Positions 17,739-25,702 of a stretch of DNA of 64,000 nt are shown one piece after another. The DNA comes from Terriglobus roseus. Lineage in GTDB: Bacteria > Acidobacteriota > Terriglobia > Terriglobales > Acidobacteriaceae. Location of the stretch: contig NZ_LT629690.1 of NCBI RefSeq assembly GCF_900102185.1, forward strand, positions 496,001 through 560,000, written 5' to 3'. The notes under the pieces were generated by a model. It had not been told where the DNA came from and searched no databases. It worked only from the letters and a program-made list of their open reading frames with translations. The position numbers were made by a program, and so were the translations under genes. Each line of letters starts with the position of its first letter. The stretch's first letter is position 1.

Positions 17739-18601
17739 CTATCGCTTTGGTCCCCACCATTCAGGAAGTAATTTCGGAACTCGAAGTTTGGCAGCCACAG
17801 GTCCCCAAACGGGTTGAAATTCAGAGAGCAGATTCGAAATTGCCTTCCCTTCGATTCCCATGGCCATGCGTTGCTCAGCGTGGGTGACGTCGTTGTAGCC
17901 ATCCGGAAGGTACGCAATGCCGACGAAGCCACCTGCCGCAGAACTCGTGAAGGTACTCAGTGCGAACATGCGGTGACCTGAGTCGGACTTATCCACCACT
18001 GTCCATGCCAAGGCATGGCTGATACGCACTACCGGGTTCTTGCTCTCGGAACGTTTGTATCGAGGGTCTTCGTGGAACAGTACTTGTGTGGCGAAATCTG
18101 CCGTACTCCGAGCCGAACGCTGGGCGAGCTCGTTGCCGTAGTTCGCCCAAAGGCTCCCATTCCGTCCTGCCATTCTCGCGGGTACTCTTTCTTCGGGTTT
18201 GCCATCTTCATGCCCGCGCCAAAGAGCGGGTAAATCACTGCGGCTGGTGAATAGGTCTTGTGATAGTAGATCTCCCACTTATCGTGTGCGGTGAGCATGG
18301 TTCCAGAGACAAACTTGGGAGGCAACAGAGGAATTGTGTTGATCTTCGTCTGTGTCTGATGCGATGTCTCTTGATCTTGCGCGTCCATTTCGTTCTGAGG
18401 AGCGGGTGCGTCCGGGAGCGCATCGACTTCGGTGAGAGATGAGGATGTATCTTTCGCGGTCGGGTTACTGCTTGCGATGGAGGTCTCTGTGAAGAGCACG
18501 CTCTGAGAGTTTGCGGATTTGGCGATACCAAGCGAGGCTACGGCGATCGCAATTGTGGCAAACAGCTGATACAGGTTTTTCGAGGCGAAGCAGTCCTTCA
18601 T
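17739..18601 (-). pseudogene. Secreted acidobacterial protein gene interrupted by a single-base frameshift
   Basis: Two minus-strand frames encode one protein. Residues 1-153 (18601 to about 18143) carry a signal peptide (LFATIAIAVASLGIAKSANSQ), a low-complexity Ser/Asp/Pro linker and WEIYYHKTYSPAAVIYPLFG with GMGAFGR. The continuation NYGNELAQRSARSTADFATQ, HEDPRYKRSESKNPVVRI, AYLPDGYNDVTHAEQR and LPEWWGP is in the next frame to 17739. One missing base near 18143-18144 (GGGCGAACTAC) explains the break; the repaired protein is about 287 residues. It belongs to a family of unknown function that is common in Acidobacteriota. Both halves remain open, so the lesion is recent or a sequencing error. 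Confidence 0.8.
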
Positions 18602-18738
18602 AATCTCCCGGGAACACTTGATGATTTGTTATTGCGAGCCTTCGTTTCGACCTGCAGCACGTTCTTGTTGCCAGTGCGGCCGAGCGTTGGATTGAGTGGC
18701 TCTTTCCCGATTAGAGCGGCTCAAGGTGCTTTCGTTAG

Positions 18739-18824
18739 GTCGAGAAACTACTTCTCGACACTTCACGACAAATCTCTTTCACAACGAACCAGTGAAAGAT
18801 TCATCCTGTGTTGAGAAGTGTCGA
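18739..18824 (+). promoter_or_regulatory. Competing inverted repeats in leader upstream of the two-component operon
   Basis: GTCGAGAA (18739-18746) can pair with TTCTCGAC (18752-18759). Part of the second arm is also the start of TCGACACTTC (18755-18764), which pairs perfectly with GAAGTGTCGA (18815-18824). Inside that larger loop TCTTTCAC (18775-18782) pairs with GTGAAAGA (18792-18799). The first two hairpins exclude each other, as in attenuators; this is structural inference. The flanks 18602-18738 and 18825-18860 show no other signal. Confidence 0.4.
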
Positions 18825-18872
18825 CTAACGCATCTTCCCGCCAAAGCTCCCGTCTAGCACACAGGAGCCAGC

Positions 18873-19160
18873 ATGTTTCATAACCGCAGGGCAAGCCTTA
18901 CTCAGCACGCAGCCAAGATGTCAGTTTCGGTCTCGCCGTTTGGTGATGCACGCATATCACGAGGGGAGCGGCACAGCACATCCTTAAGCATCGCGCTTAC
19001 ACACATAGCAACAAGCATCCAGTGGCTCTCGCCTATGGTTGGCGCATTGGTTCCGGAAAAGGCTCTTTTGATGTGCTGTCTTGCGTCGGGCATCCGAGCC
19101 CTGGCGAGACGGATAGCGGGATTCTCTACGTCACAACCAACCAGAGATCGAGCTGTGTGA
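18873..19160 (+). CDS. Hypothetical 95-residue protein upstream of the response regulator
   Basis: A 95-codon frame with a good AGGAG site 5 bases before the ATG, ending 16 bases before the response regulator start. The product is basic and Ser/Ala-rich, contains one moderately hydrophobic stretch (SLSIALTHIATSIQWLSPMV, about 37-56) and has no recognisable domain. Composition looks less protein-like than its neighbours. It could be a small regulator or leader peptide of the two-component operon, or just a chance frame; the ribosome site is the only positive evidence. Confidence 0.35.
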   Translation: MFHNRRASLTQHAAKMSVSVSPFGDARISRGERHSTSLSIALTHIATSIQWLSPMVGALVPEKALLMCCLASGIRALARRIAGFSTSQPTRDRAV

Positions 19161-19176
19161 CCATGAGGGATTTGAA

Positions 19177-19980
19177 ATGATGATGGCCTTTTCCGAATAT
19201 CTGGCGGCAGTTCTCGACGTTCCCATGATCAGGATGAGCGAAAATACGTTAATGACACGTCAAGTGGTAACGGATGCGGGACAATCGATCCCTCTGCTGC
19301 TGATTGACGATGATCGTTCTCTCGCGTCTCTGCTTATGGAGTACTGCATCCCAGCAGGCTTTTCTATTCATTCGGCACTGAGTGGCGAAGATGGACTCCT
19401 TCAAACACGTCAGAGATGCTTTTCTCTCATCATCCTCGACGTAAGCATGCCTGGCATCGACGGTTTCGAAGTGCTCAAGCGCTTACGCGAATTCACAGAC
19501 ACGCCGATTCTCATGCTGACTACGCGGGATGCGTCGGTAGATCGAGTACGTGGACTAGAGAGTGGCGCTGATGACTATCTAGCCAAGCCATTCCAGCCAG
19601 AAGAACTGATTGCCCGCATCAAGTCCATACTGCGACGCGTACACCGCAAAGAGAGGAGTGGTCAGATTGTGGTGGGCGACCTTGCGATGTATGAGGCAGA
19701 ACGATCTCTCTTGTTATCCGGTCAGCGGCTTGACCTGACTGGAGCGGAATATGGCTTACTCCGTTTGTTGTTGCTTAGCTCAGGAGAACCTCTCACTCGT
19801 GAAGAATTGATTCCCATCATCTTTGGGCGTGAACCCAATAGCTTCGATCGTAGTATCGACAATCTAGTGAACAATCTTCGGCGAAAGCTTGGAACACATC
19901 CCGATGGTTCGGAGCGAATCAAGTCTGTTCGCAACGTAGGGTATTGTTACGTGCAGATGAGCGGCGAGAGTGGAACATGA
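19177..19980 (+). CDS. OmpR/PhoB-family response regulator
   Basis: 267 residues. The receiver domain starts near residue 38 after an unusual 37-residue N-terminal extension; the acidic pair is D44-D45, the phospho-acceptor Asp88 (LIILDVSMPG) and the signalling Lys137 (LAKPF). The C-terminal winged-helix DNA-binding domain (about 165-262) includes LTGAEYGLLRLLLLSSGEPL and the RSIDNLVNNLRRKLG recognition helix. An in-frame Met at residue 17 or 20 may be the true start. The stop overlaps the kinase start (ATGA), showing coupling. It resembles CpxR-type envelope regulators, but targets are unknown. Confidence 0.93.
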   Translation: MMMAFSEYLAAVLDVPMIRMSENTLMTRQVVTDAGQSIPLLLIDDDRSLASLLMEYCIPAGFSIHSALSGEDGLLQTRQRCFSLIILDVSMPGIDGFEVLKRLREFTDTPILMLTTRDASVDRVRGLESGADDYLAKPFQPEELIARIKSILRRVHRKERSGQIVVGDLAMYEAERSLLLSGQRLDLTGAEYGLLRLLLLSSGEPLTREELIPIIFGREPNSFDRSIDNLVNNLRRKLGTHPDGSERIKSVRNVGYCYVQMSGESGT

Positions 19981-21311
19981 AGTTGTTTTTTCGCACCATG
20001 CTCATCACCTGGGCCGTGATGTCATTGGTTGCGTTATTGGCATTATCCTTGCCGTCTGTCTTTAAGCCATTTGGAGCGCGGGCCGTTCCGTTCCACGCAC
20101 TGGAAGGATGTGCTGAACGAGCAGTACTGCAACATCAGAGTGGTCAACCCCAACTTCACGAAGACGGTTCTGCTTGCGCGAATGGACGGCTGGTGGCAGT
20201 CGACACTGCGATCAAGACTGACCTTGCGGGACATTCTCTCTCCGCCGATCAAATACAGATGGTGCGGAGTGCGGAGCAGAGTGGTGGCTTCGTGGTGAAG
20301 TTTTCACCAGAGGGCACCGACGTGGCGCTTCGCATTGATTCTGCTCCACGGCCGAATGTTTATCTAGCAACGATTCCTTCCGCGGAGCCGCACTTTTTAT
20401 TTCGTCATCTCAGCACATTGTCACCGATCTTCATCGCGGGCGTTCTCTCTCTGTTTGTAGCGGCTTATGTTGTGCGTCCACTTACCGGTTTAAATACTGC
20501 GACGGAAAAGTTCGGAGGCGGAGATCTGAAGGTGAGAGTGCAGGCCCCGCTTGCAACACGCAAGGATGAGTTGGGGGATTTGGCTCGTACGTTCAATGGG
20601 ATGGCTGGACGCATTGAGTCTCTGGTTGTCGGATACAAAGATTTTTTGGCGCACGCATCGCATGAACTCGGTTCTCCTCTTACGCGCCTGAATATCGCGC
20701 TGGCATTGGCACAAAGGAAGGCTGGTCAAGATCTTGAACAGGAACTTGATCGCATTCGCCAGGAGTCGTATCGCCTCAATAGCCTGGTACACGAGATGTT
20801 GTTACTCGCGAGAATTGAGAGCGGGAATGAAGTAAATAAAGAAGCGACACTCTTCGATGTGCGAACAATTATTGAAGAAGCGCATCGTGACGCAATGTTC
20901 GAGGCCGAGCAACACCAAAAAACTGTTGAGAGTACAGTGGTCGAAAGCTTTGTGGTTCGTGGTTATCCTGTTCTTCTGCAACGAGCCGTAGACAACGTCC
21001 TTCGAAATGCAGTTCGATTTGCGCGGCAACGTATCGCAATCGAAGTCTCACTCTCACGAGTTGAAACGCTGCGCAAAGGGCTCATCGTTATTCGAGATGA
21101 TGGACCTGGTATTAAAGCCAAACAAGAGGAAGCTATCTTCGAACCATTCGTAACATTGTCAGGATCCGAACTGACTGGCATAAGCGGAGGGTCGGGACTG
21201 GGACTCGCCATCGCACGACAGGCCGTCCTTGCGAATGGCGGTTTCATCTCCGCTCAGTCGGCACGCGACGGTGGCCTGGTGATTACGATTGAGTTGCCCG
21301 CGGAATCATAG
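19977..21311 (+). CDS. Membrane sensor histidine kinase (CpxA/EnvZ-like)
   Basis: 444 residues from the overlapping ATG 19977. TM1 is at about 4-27, a periplasmic sensor domain of about 120 residues follows (with two Cys, at 45 and 67), and TM2 is at about 149-167. Then come a HAMP domain, the H box AHASHELGSPLTRL with His229, and a HATPase domain with N box DNVLRNAVRFA, G1 DDGPGI and G2 GGSGLGLAIA. The H box has GSPL where RTPL is usual. It forms an operon with the regulator; the stimulus is unknown. Confidence 0.93.
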   Translation: MKLFFRTMLITWAVMSLVALLALSLPSVFKPFGARAVPFHALEGCAERAVLQHQSGQPQLHEDGSACANGRLVAVDTAIKTDLAGHSLSADQIQMVRSAEQSGGFVVKFSPEGTDVALRIDSAPRPNVYLATIPSAEPHFLFRHLSTLSPIFIAGVLSLFVAAYVVRPLTGLNTATEKFGGGDLKVRVQAPLATRKDELGDLARTFNGMAGRIESLVVGYKDFLAHASHELGSPLTRLNIALALAQRKAGQDLEQELDRIRQESYRLNSLVHEMLLLARIESGNEVNKEATLFDVRTIIEEAHRDAMFEAEQHQKTVESTVVESFVVRGYPVLLQRAVDNVLRNAVRFARQRIAIEVSLSRVETLRKGLIVIRDDGPGIKAKQEEAIFEPFVTLSGSELTGISGGSGLGLAIARQAVLANGGFISAQSARDGGLVITIELPAES

Positions 21312-21446
21312 ATCCCTCATCTGTTTAAGTTCCTGATGCAGGACTGAAATGTACGCCATCGATATTTTGCCTTCTGAGTTGTGGCGATCCACGTATTTCT
21401 TATCGGTGTTGTTTGTGTCTGAGCGCCTGTTCGTTTCAGGAGAGTT

Positions 21447-22847
21447 ATGAGGTTTGTGTCGGGAGTTTTCCTGGTGGCTTGTCTGGCCATGTGCGGACAG
21501 AATGTGATGGCTGGAGCCGATCGCGTTAATGGGAAATCGCTCTTACCGCAGAGAGTGCTTGCGGAGGCTCAGGCGCGCGTGGATGCCAAGTGGTATCCAA
21601 CGCTGGTGATTGCGTATGTGGATGGCGATCGCAGTGAGGTGGAGACGTTTGGGAGGCTTTCCAATGGAGCGAAACCAAATGGAGACACGGTTTATGAAAT
21701 TGGCTCGATCACTAAGACATTCACGGCTGCGTTGTTGGCCGATGAGATTCGGTCAGGACGTGTGAAGACTGATACTCCGGTTACGGCTTTGCTCCCGGAT
21801 TACAACGTTCCTGCTCGTAATGGTGTCTCGATCACGTTGGCGGATCTTGCGACGCAGTCTTCTGGATTGCCTTATATGCCGGAGAATATGAGGTCTGCGG
21901 ATGCGGCAAATCCTTATGCTGACTATGATGCGGCGAAGTTGAAGGCCTTTCTTGCTGGCTATGTGTTGAAACGCAATCCCGGCGAAGCTTATGAGTATTC
22001 GAACCTTGGGTTTGGGTTGTTGGGTTTCGCGTTAACGCAACCTCAGCACTATGGTGAGGCTTTGCGAGCGAAGATTTTTCAGCCGCTTGGAATGACGATG
22101 ACCGCGGTTGGACTGACCGATAGGATGAAGGCGCATCTGGCGACGGGGCATAACAATCACAACAGGGAAGCAGAGAATTGGCGGTTTGATGATGCTCTTG
22201 CGGGATGCGGGAGCATTGATAGTACGGGCAACGATATGCTGCGCTATCTGAAGGCAAACATGGCGATTGGTGGGACTTCGATGTCGTCTTCTTTTCAGTT
22301 AGCGCAGCAGCCTCTTCGCGATGTGAATAAGACAGAGCGCATTGGTATGGCTTGGATGACGCGTGCGTCGCTGCCTGAGGATGTTATCTGGCACAACGGA
22401 ACGACCTTTGGTTATGCGAGCTTTATCGGGTTTACGGCTGATAGGAAACGCGGCGTCGTCATTCTGACGAATATCGGTGGGAGTGTTGACGATCTTGGTT
22501 TTGCAGCCTTATCGGATGCGCCGCTGCGTACTTACAAAACGGTGGCGGTGGATCGATCGATTCTTAGTAGCGATGAGGGAGTGTTTAAGACTGCAGATGG
22601 TGGGTTGATCAAAATCTATCGTCAGGATGGGCAGCTCTATGCCCAGGCTAAGGGAGAAGATGGGATTCCGCTGTTCGCGCTGTCATCAGAAGAATTCTTC
22701 ACGCGGATTGATGGATTTCATTTGATCTTTCCTCGCAATGGCGATGGGCACAATGACAGCATTGTTCTTCGGCAGCAGGGTGGGGTTGACCGTGTTGCTC
22801 CCAGGCTTGAGGGTGCGGAGGCTGCTGCTGCGCTTTCCAAGTTTTAG
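21447..22847 (+). CDS. Class C beta-lactamase-related serine hydrolase (penicillin-binding protein / esterase)
   Basis: 466 residues with a signal peptide ending near VMAGA and an AGGAGA ribosome site. The serine beta-lactamase/transpeptidase motifs are S87-I-T-K90, Y184-S-N186 and H316-N-G318 (the KTG position is HNG, as in many AmpC-like esterases and D-peptidases). A C-terminal DUF-type lipocalin-like domain of about 100 residues follows. Location is periplasmic. Without experiments it may be a peptidase, esterase or weak beta-lactamase. It follows the two-component system on the same strand but 135 bases away. Confidence 0.88.
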   Translation: MRFVSGVFLVACLAMCGQNVMAGADRVNGKSLLPQRVLAEAQARVDAKWYPTLVIAYVDGDRSEVETFGRLSNGAKPNGDTVYEIGSITKTFTAALLADEIRSGRVKTDTPVTALLPDYNVPARNGVSITLADLATQSSGLPYMPENMRSADAANPYADYDAAKLKAFLAGYVLKRNPGEAYEYSNLGFGLLGFALTQPQHYGEALRAKIFQPLGMTMTAVGLTDRMKAHLATGHNNHNREAENWRFDDALAGCGSIDSTGNDMLRYLKANMAIGGTSMSSSFQLAQQPLRDVNKTERIGMAWMTRASLPEDVIWHNGTTFGYASFIGFTADRKRGVVILTNIGGSVDDLGFAALSDAPLRTYKTVAVDRSILSSDEGVFKTADGGLIKIYRQDGQLYAQAKGEDGIPLFALSSEEFFTRIDGFHLIFPRNGDGHNDSIVLRQQGGVDRVAPRLEGAEAAAALSKF

Positions 22848-22883
22848 GAGAAGGCGCTTCCGCTGAGGGGTTAGTTAACTTTC

Positions 22884-23552
22884 TTATGCTTTATTCGCGA
22901 GCGCGAGTGAAACTGCGAGTTGGTCGCCTTGCGGAGTGACTGATACTGCACGGAAGTCTTGCACTAATAGATCGTGTTGCAGTTGCTCTGCTGGCATGGT
23001 GGTTAGTAGTCCTACTACCTGCATGCCTGCGCTGAGTGCTGCGTCGATGCCGGGGCGTGTGTCCTCGAAGACGAGGCAGTCTTTGGGTTGAACGCCCAGT
23101 ATTTCTGCGGCTTTTAAGAAGCCTTCTGGATTTGGTTTGCCCTTGCTGATCTCATCCACTGGAACGAGGACTTCTGGCATCGGTAGTCCGGCAGCGTTTA
23201 CGCGGATGGTGGCTAACGTTCTCCAAGCTGATGTGACGATCGCCCATGGATGGCCTTGTATTGCTTTTACAAATTCGAGGGCTCCGGGAATGGCGACGAT
23301 GCCTTCCAGAGTGGTTTCTTCATGCACTGCGAGTTCTGCGACGTCTGCGGCGTGATCGTGTCCGGGGCGGAAGTGCTCCATCGTTGCCGATCCGGGACGT
23401 CCGTGCGAGAACTTGAGGATGGACTCGAGGTGAAGTCCATGACGTGAAGCCCATTTGGCCCAGCCTTGTTCGACAACTGCAGTTGAGTCGACAAGTGTGC
23501 CATCCATGTCAAACAAGATGGCTTTGCACCAAATGGTTACGGACTGATCCAT
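22884..23552 (-). CDS. HAD-IA family sugar-phosphate phosphatase
   Basis: 222 residues from ATG 23552, with a GAGGAG site upstream; an in-frame GTG 18 bases earlier lies over that site. HAD motifs: I, FDMDGTLVDS near residue 13; II, VTSAWR; III, Lys in SKGKPNPEGF; IV, FEDTRPGI. The small alpha-helical cap between motifs I and II places it with HxpA/YfbT-like sugar phosphatases and glycerol-3-phosphatases. Cytoplasmic. It follows the VOC gene by 87 bases and may share its transcript. Confidence 0.9.
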   Translation of the reverse strand: MDQSVTIWCKAILFDMDGTLVDSTAVVEQGWAKWASRHGLHLESILKFSHGRPGSATMEHFRPGHDHAADVAELAVHEETTLEGIVAIPGALEFVKAIQGHPWAIVTSAWRTLATIRVNAAGLPMPEVLVPVDEISKGKPNPEGFLKAAEILGVQPKDCLVFEDTRPGIDAALSAGMQVVGLLTTMPAEQLQHDLLVQDFRAVSVTPQGDQLAVSLALANKA

Positions 23553-23639
23553 GCTTCTGTTGCTCCTCACAAAGGCTTCAAGCGGAAGGCTCTCTACCAG
23601 CGTGAGCGATGCGAGGCGGTTCTGTCCAATCGTTAGCGA

Positions 23640-24104
23640 TCAATGAGAGAGCGACTCTTCGAGTTCGCTCTCTTCGGGTGCGTCTGTGGGGCTTGAAAAT
23701 TCCATGCGGTAGCCGTCAGGATCGATGACTGGGACTACCCATAAGCGGTTTCCTACGAAGGGACGATTGCGGGTTTGTAGGCCGCGTGATTTGAATTCGC
23801 GATAGAGCGCTAGCGCGTCTTCGCATTGAAAGCAGATGTTGATTCCTGATCCCAGCGGCTCTTTCGGTTTGCGTTCCGGGATGTACTCCTGCAACATGAT
23901 CGCGGCCTCGCCAAGCTCAAGCCAACACCAGCGAATCTTGCCGTTGGGCTTGTCTCCATCTTGATGGCTATCTGGAATCCACCAGCGCTTCATGATGAAA
24001 CCGAGGCCGTCTACATAGAAGCGCAGCGACGTTTCCATGTTGATCACGCTGAAGAACGGGACTGCTTGTCTTACGTTCGCGCTTGCCATGGATTCGTCTG
24101 GCAT
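23640..24104 (-). CDS. VOC (glyoxalase/bleomycin resistance) family protein
   Basis: 154 residues with GAGGT 7 bases before the ATG. Two beta-alpha-beta-beta-beta modules are visible: VPFFSVINMETSLRFYVDGL then WCWLELGEAAIML, and ICFQCEDALALYREFKSRGL then VVPVIDPDGYRMEFSSP. Glu residues in WLELG and RMEFS occupy the usual metal-ligand positions. The substrate is unknown; glyoxalase-I, dioxygenase and binding-protein roles occur in this fold. The first part of the gene is duplicated as a truncated copy at 24939-25067. Confidence 0.9.
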   Translation of the reverse strand: MPDESMASANVRQAVPFFSVINMETSLRFYVDGLGFIMKRWWIPDSHQDGDKPNGKIRWCWLELGEAAIMLQEYIPERKPKEPLGSGINICFQCEDALALYREFKSRGLQTRNRPFVGNRLWVVPVIDPDGYRMEFSSPTDAPEESELEESLSH

Positions 24105-24209
24105 CTTTCTACCTCATTGGCACGCCTGGAGAGTTGTAGCTGGTACGGCGTTTACCAGCATCAATCCAAATGAGCGGAGACAATCACTGAGATGCCAAGC
24201 TTACAACTT

Positions 24210-24225
24210 CGTCTATGCATAGACG
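24210..24225. repeat. 16-bp perfect palindrome at the collagen-like gene stop codon
   Basis: CGTCTATGCATAGACG reads the same on both strands and contains the TAG stop of the minus-strand collagen-like gene. It has no loop, so a dimeric protein site or chance is more likely than a terminator. Confidence 0.45.
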
Positions 24226-24863
24226 ATAGGCGACGGCATCGCCGCGATGGAACATGTTCTTCCACCGTTATTCGGATATACCGATATGTTGAAGCCAAAC
24301 CCTCGGAACGTAACAGTTGTTCCCGAAGTTGGTGATTCGCAAGTTGCGAGAATTGGGACCACCTGAATGCTGCTCTCCGGAAGGGCTGCGATGCGTCCCG
24401 AGACATTTCCCTGGATACTTGCACCGTTCGTGGCCGATAGTTCGATTCCCCACGACTGTGGATCGTTATCAGTATTCCTGAGTTGAACCGTGGCCCAAAT
24501 TACGTAAGACCCCGCAGGAAGCTTGATCTGGGCAAAATCGGCTCCATCATTTCCAAAGTTCACAATGGCTGTTGCGTATGAAACGAATGTCTCCGAGGAA
24601 GTGCTTGGACCCGCTGGGCCTCGAGGTCCCACTTCCCCTTGCGGACCAGCAGGTCCCGTGTCTCCTTTGGAAGCGATTAGTGCCCAATTTGGGCTAGGAG
24701 GCGGATCGTTCTGATTCCAGTGAATGGCCGCATAGCTGGAACCGTTGTATGGCACTGCATCACAAGGTCGGTAGATGCTGCCCGCATTCCATCCCTCGCG
24801 GAAGCGAATGCAGCAGTCGCAACGATGGCATTCGCACGTGCAATTTTCTTTGCAGTGTTCCAT
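24213..24863 (-). CDS. Collagen-like protein with Cys-rich head, carbohydrate-binding-like module and C1q/TNF-like end
   Basis: 216 residues from ATG 24863 (GAGGT site 8-9 bases upstream). Four parts: residues 1-20 hold seven Cys (4, 8, 10, 12, 15, 17, 18) and His; 25-66 resemble a CBM5/12-type module (WNAGSIYRPCDAVPYNGSSY ... WALIASKGD); 67-86 are Gly-X-Y triplets (GDTGPAGPQGEVGPRGPAGP); 95-216 are strand-rich, with KLPAGSYVIWATVQLRN and GFGFNISVY, consistent with a C1q/TNF-like trimeric head. No signal peptide. Similar linkers occur in phage tail fibres and acidobacterial surface proteins. It stands alone between homologous VOC segments. Confidence 0.75.
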   Translation of the reverse strand: MEHCKENCTCECHRCDCCIRFREGWNAGSIYRPCDAVPYNGSSYAAIHWNQNDPPPSPNWALIASKGDTGPAGPQGEVGPRGPAGPSTSSETFVSYATAIVNFGNDGADFAQIKLPAGSYVIWATVQLRNTDNDPQSWGIELSATNGASIQGNVSGRIAALPESSIQVVPILATCESPTSGTTVTFRGFGFNISVYPNNGGRTCSIAAMPSPIVYA

Positions 24864-24938
24864 AACCAATCACCTCGTATTTTCTTGAGATACGAAACGA
24901 AATCTACACCACTAAAGCCAATATCGGATTTGTTTAAA

Positions 24939-25067
24939 TCAAAAAACACTTTCCATGGTGAACCCAAGCCCGTCCACATAGAAGCGCAGCGACGCTTCCA
25001 TGTTGGTCACGCTGAAGAACGGAACTGCTTGTCTTACGTTCACGCTTGTCATGGATTCGTCCTGCAT
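24939..25067 (-). pseudogene. Truncated duplicate of the VOC gene 5' end
   Basis: A 42-codon minus-strand frame with its own GGGAGG site. Its product matches the start of the intact VOC protein (VRQAVPFFSVTNMEASLRFY against VRQAVPFFSVINMETSLRFY) through VDGLGF, then ends ESVF and TGA. DNA identity by eye is about 88 percent over roughly 125 bases (24954-25079 against 23991-24117). The rest of the VOC gene is missing. Since both copies are in the same orientation they form direct repeats around the collagen-like gene. Confidence 0.85.
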
Positions 25068-25158
25068 CTTCCACCTCCCTGACATTATGAATAACCGAGG
25101 CATCGCTTCATGCGGGCAGCAGTCATGGGATGAGCGTAGTAAGCAGGCATTCCCGTCT

Positions 25159-25638
25159 CTAAGCGGGAGGTATGGCCGGTTTCAGTCCATGACGGTGCAT
25201 GATTTCAACCATCTTTGCGCGGTCAGGCGGCCCTCCGGCTGCGGCCTTGAGTACAGCTGCTATCTCGCGGAAGTACTCCGGCCCAATGGCCGCAGGTGTG
25301 ATGATGCAAAGCACCTTTGCGTCGTCCGTGGTGTTGTTGCGGAAGCTATGCACGGCTCCGCGAGGAACACAGGCCGCTTGCCCCGGACCTATCTCAAATA
25401 TTTTCCCTTCGACCGTCACGGTCAGCACACCGGACAGGCCGTAGGCCGTCTCCTCGTAGCCGTTGTGGCTATGGGGTGGCGCAGGGAGTCCCTCGGTGGG
25501 CGGGACGGTCATCTCAAAAGTGGCAACGCTGCCCGATGAGTTTTCTCCCGTGAGAAGAAAGCGAATACCAAGCGGGCCGACGAAGATGGTTTCCTCTGCA
25601 GGGTTAACTTCGAGGCCGACAGCGTGAAGTTGAGTCAT
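25159..25638 (-). CDS. Cupin-domain protein
   Basis: 159 residues from ATG 25638 (GAGGA site). Cupin motif 1 is PPHSHNGYEETAYGLSG and motif 2 PGQAACVPRGAVHSFRN, giving a metal site with His residues and Glu. The single-domain fold suggests a small dioxygenase, isomerase or sensor enzyme in the cytoplasm. It is divergent from a MarR-type gene and shares with it a 64-base promoter region that holds two matching inverted repeats, so it is very likely the regulator's target. Confidence 0.88.
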   Translation of the reverse strand: MTQLHAVGLEVNPAEETIFVGPLGIRFLLTGENSSGSVATFEMTVPPTEGLPAPPHSHNGYEETAYGLSGVLTVTVEGKIFEIGPGQAACVPRGAVHSFRNNTTDDAKVLCIITPAAIGPEYFREIAAVLKAAAGGPPDRAKMVEIMHRHGLKPAIPPA

Positions 25639-25650
25639 GCATCCTCTATT

Positions 25651-25669
25651 CTGTAAACTGTGTTTACAG
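25651..25669. promoter_or_regulatory. Putative MarR operator 1
   Basis: CTGTAAAC-TGT-GTTTACAG is a perfect inverted repeat with an 8-base arm and a 3-base centre. Its centre (25660) is 23 bases, about two helical turns, from that of a second copy at 25676. It lies in the shared promoter region of the cupin and MarR genes. Confidence 0.75.
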
Positions 25670-25675
25670 AGGGAA

Positions 25676-25690
25676 GTAAACATCGTTTAC
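25676..25690. promoter_or_regulatory. Putative MarR operator 2
   Basis: GTAAAC-ATC-GTTTAC repeats the arms and the 3-base spacing of operator 1. It ends 12 bases before the MarR start codon, overlapping where RNA polymerase or ribosomes would bind, which fits autorepression. Confidence 0.75.
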
Positions 25691-25702
25691 AGGTGAGTGT
25701 CA

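Noticed and set aside
18130-18150. Programmed -1 frameshift in the broken secreted-protein gene
   Set aside because: The codons at the junction (TTT GGG CGA) do not form a slippery heptamer in the zero frame and no downstream pseudoknot was evident; a base deletion is simpler.
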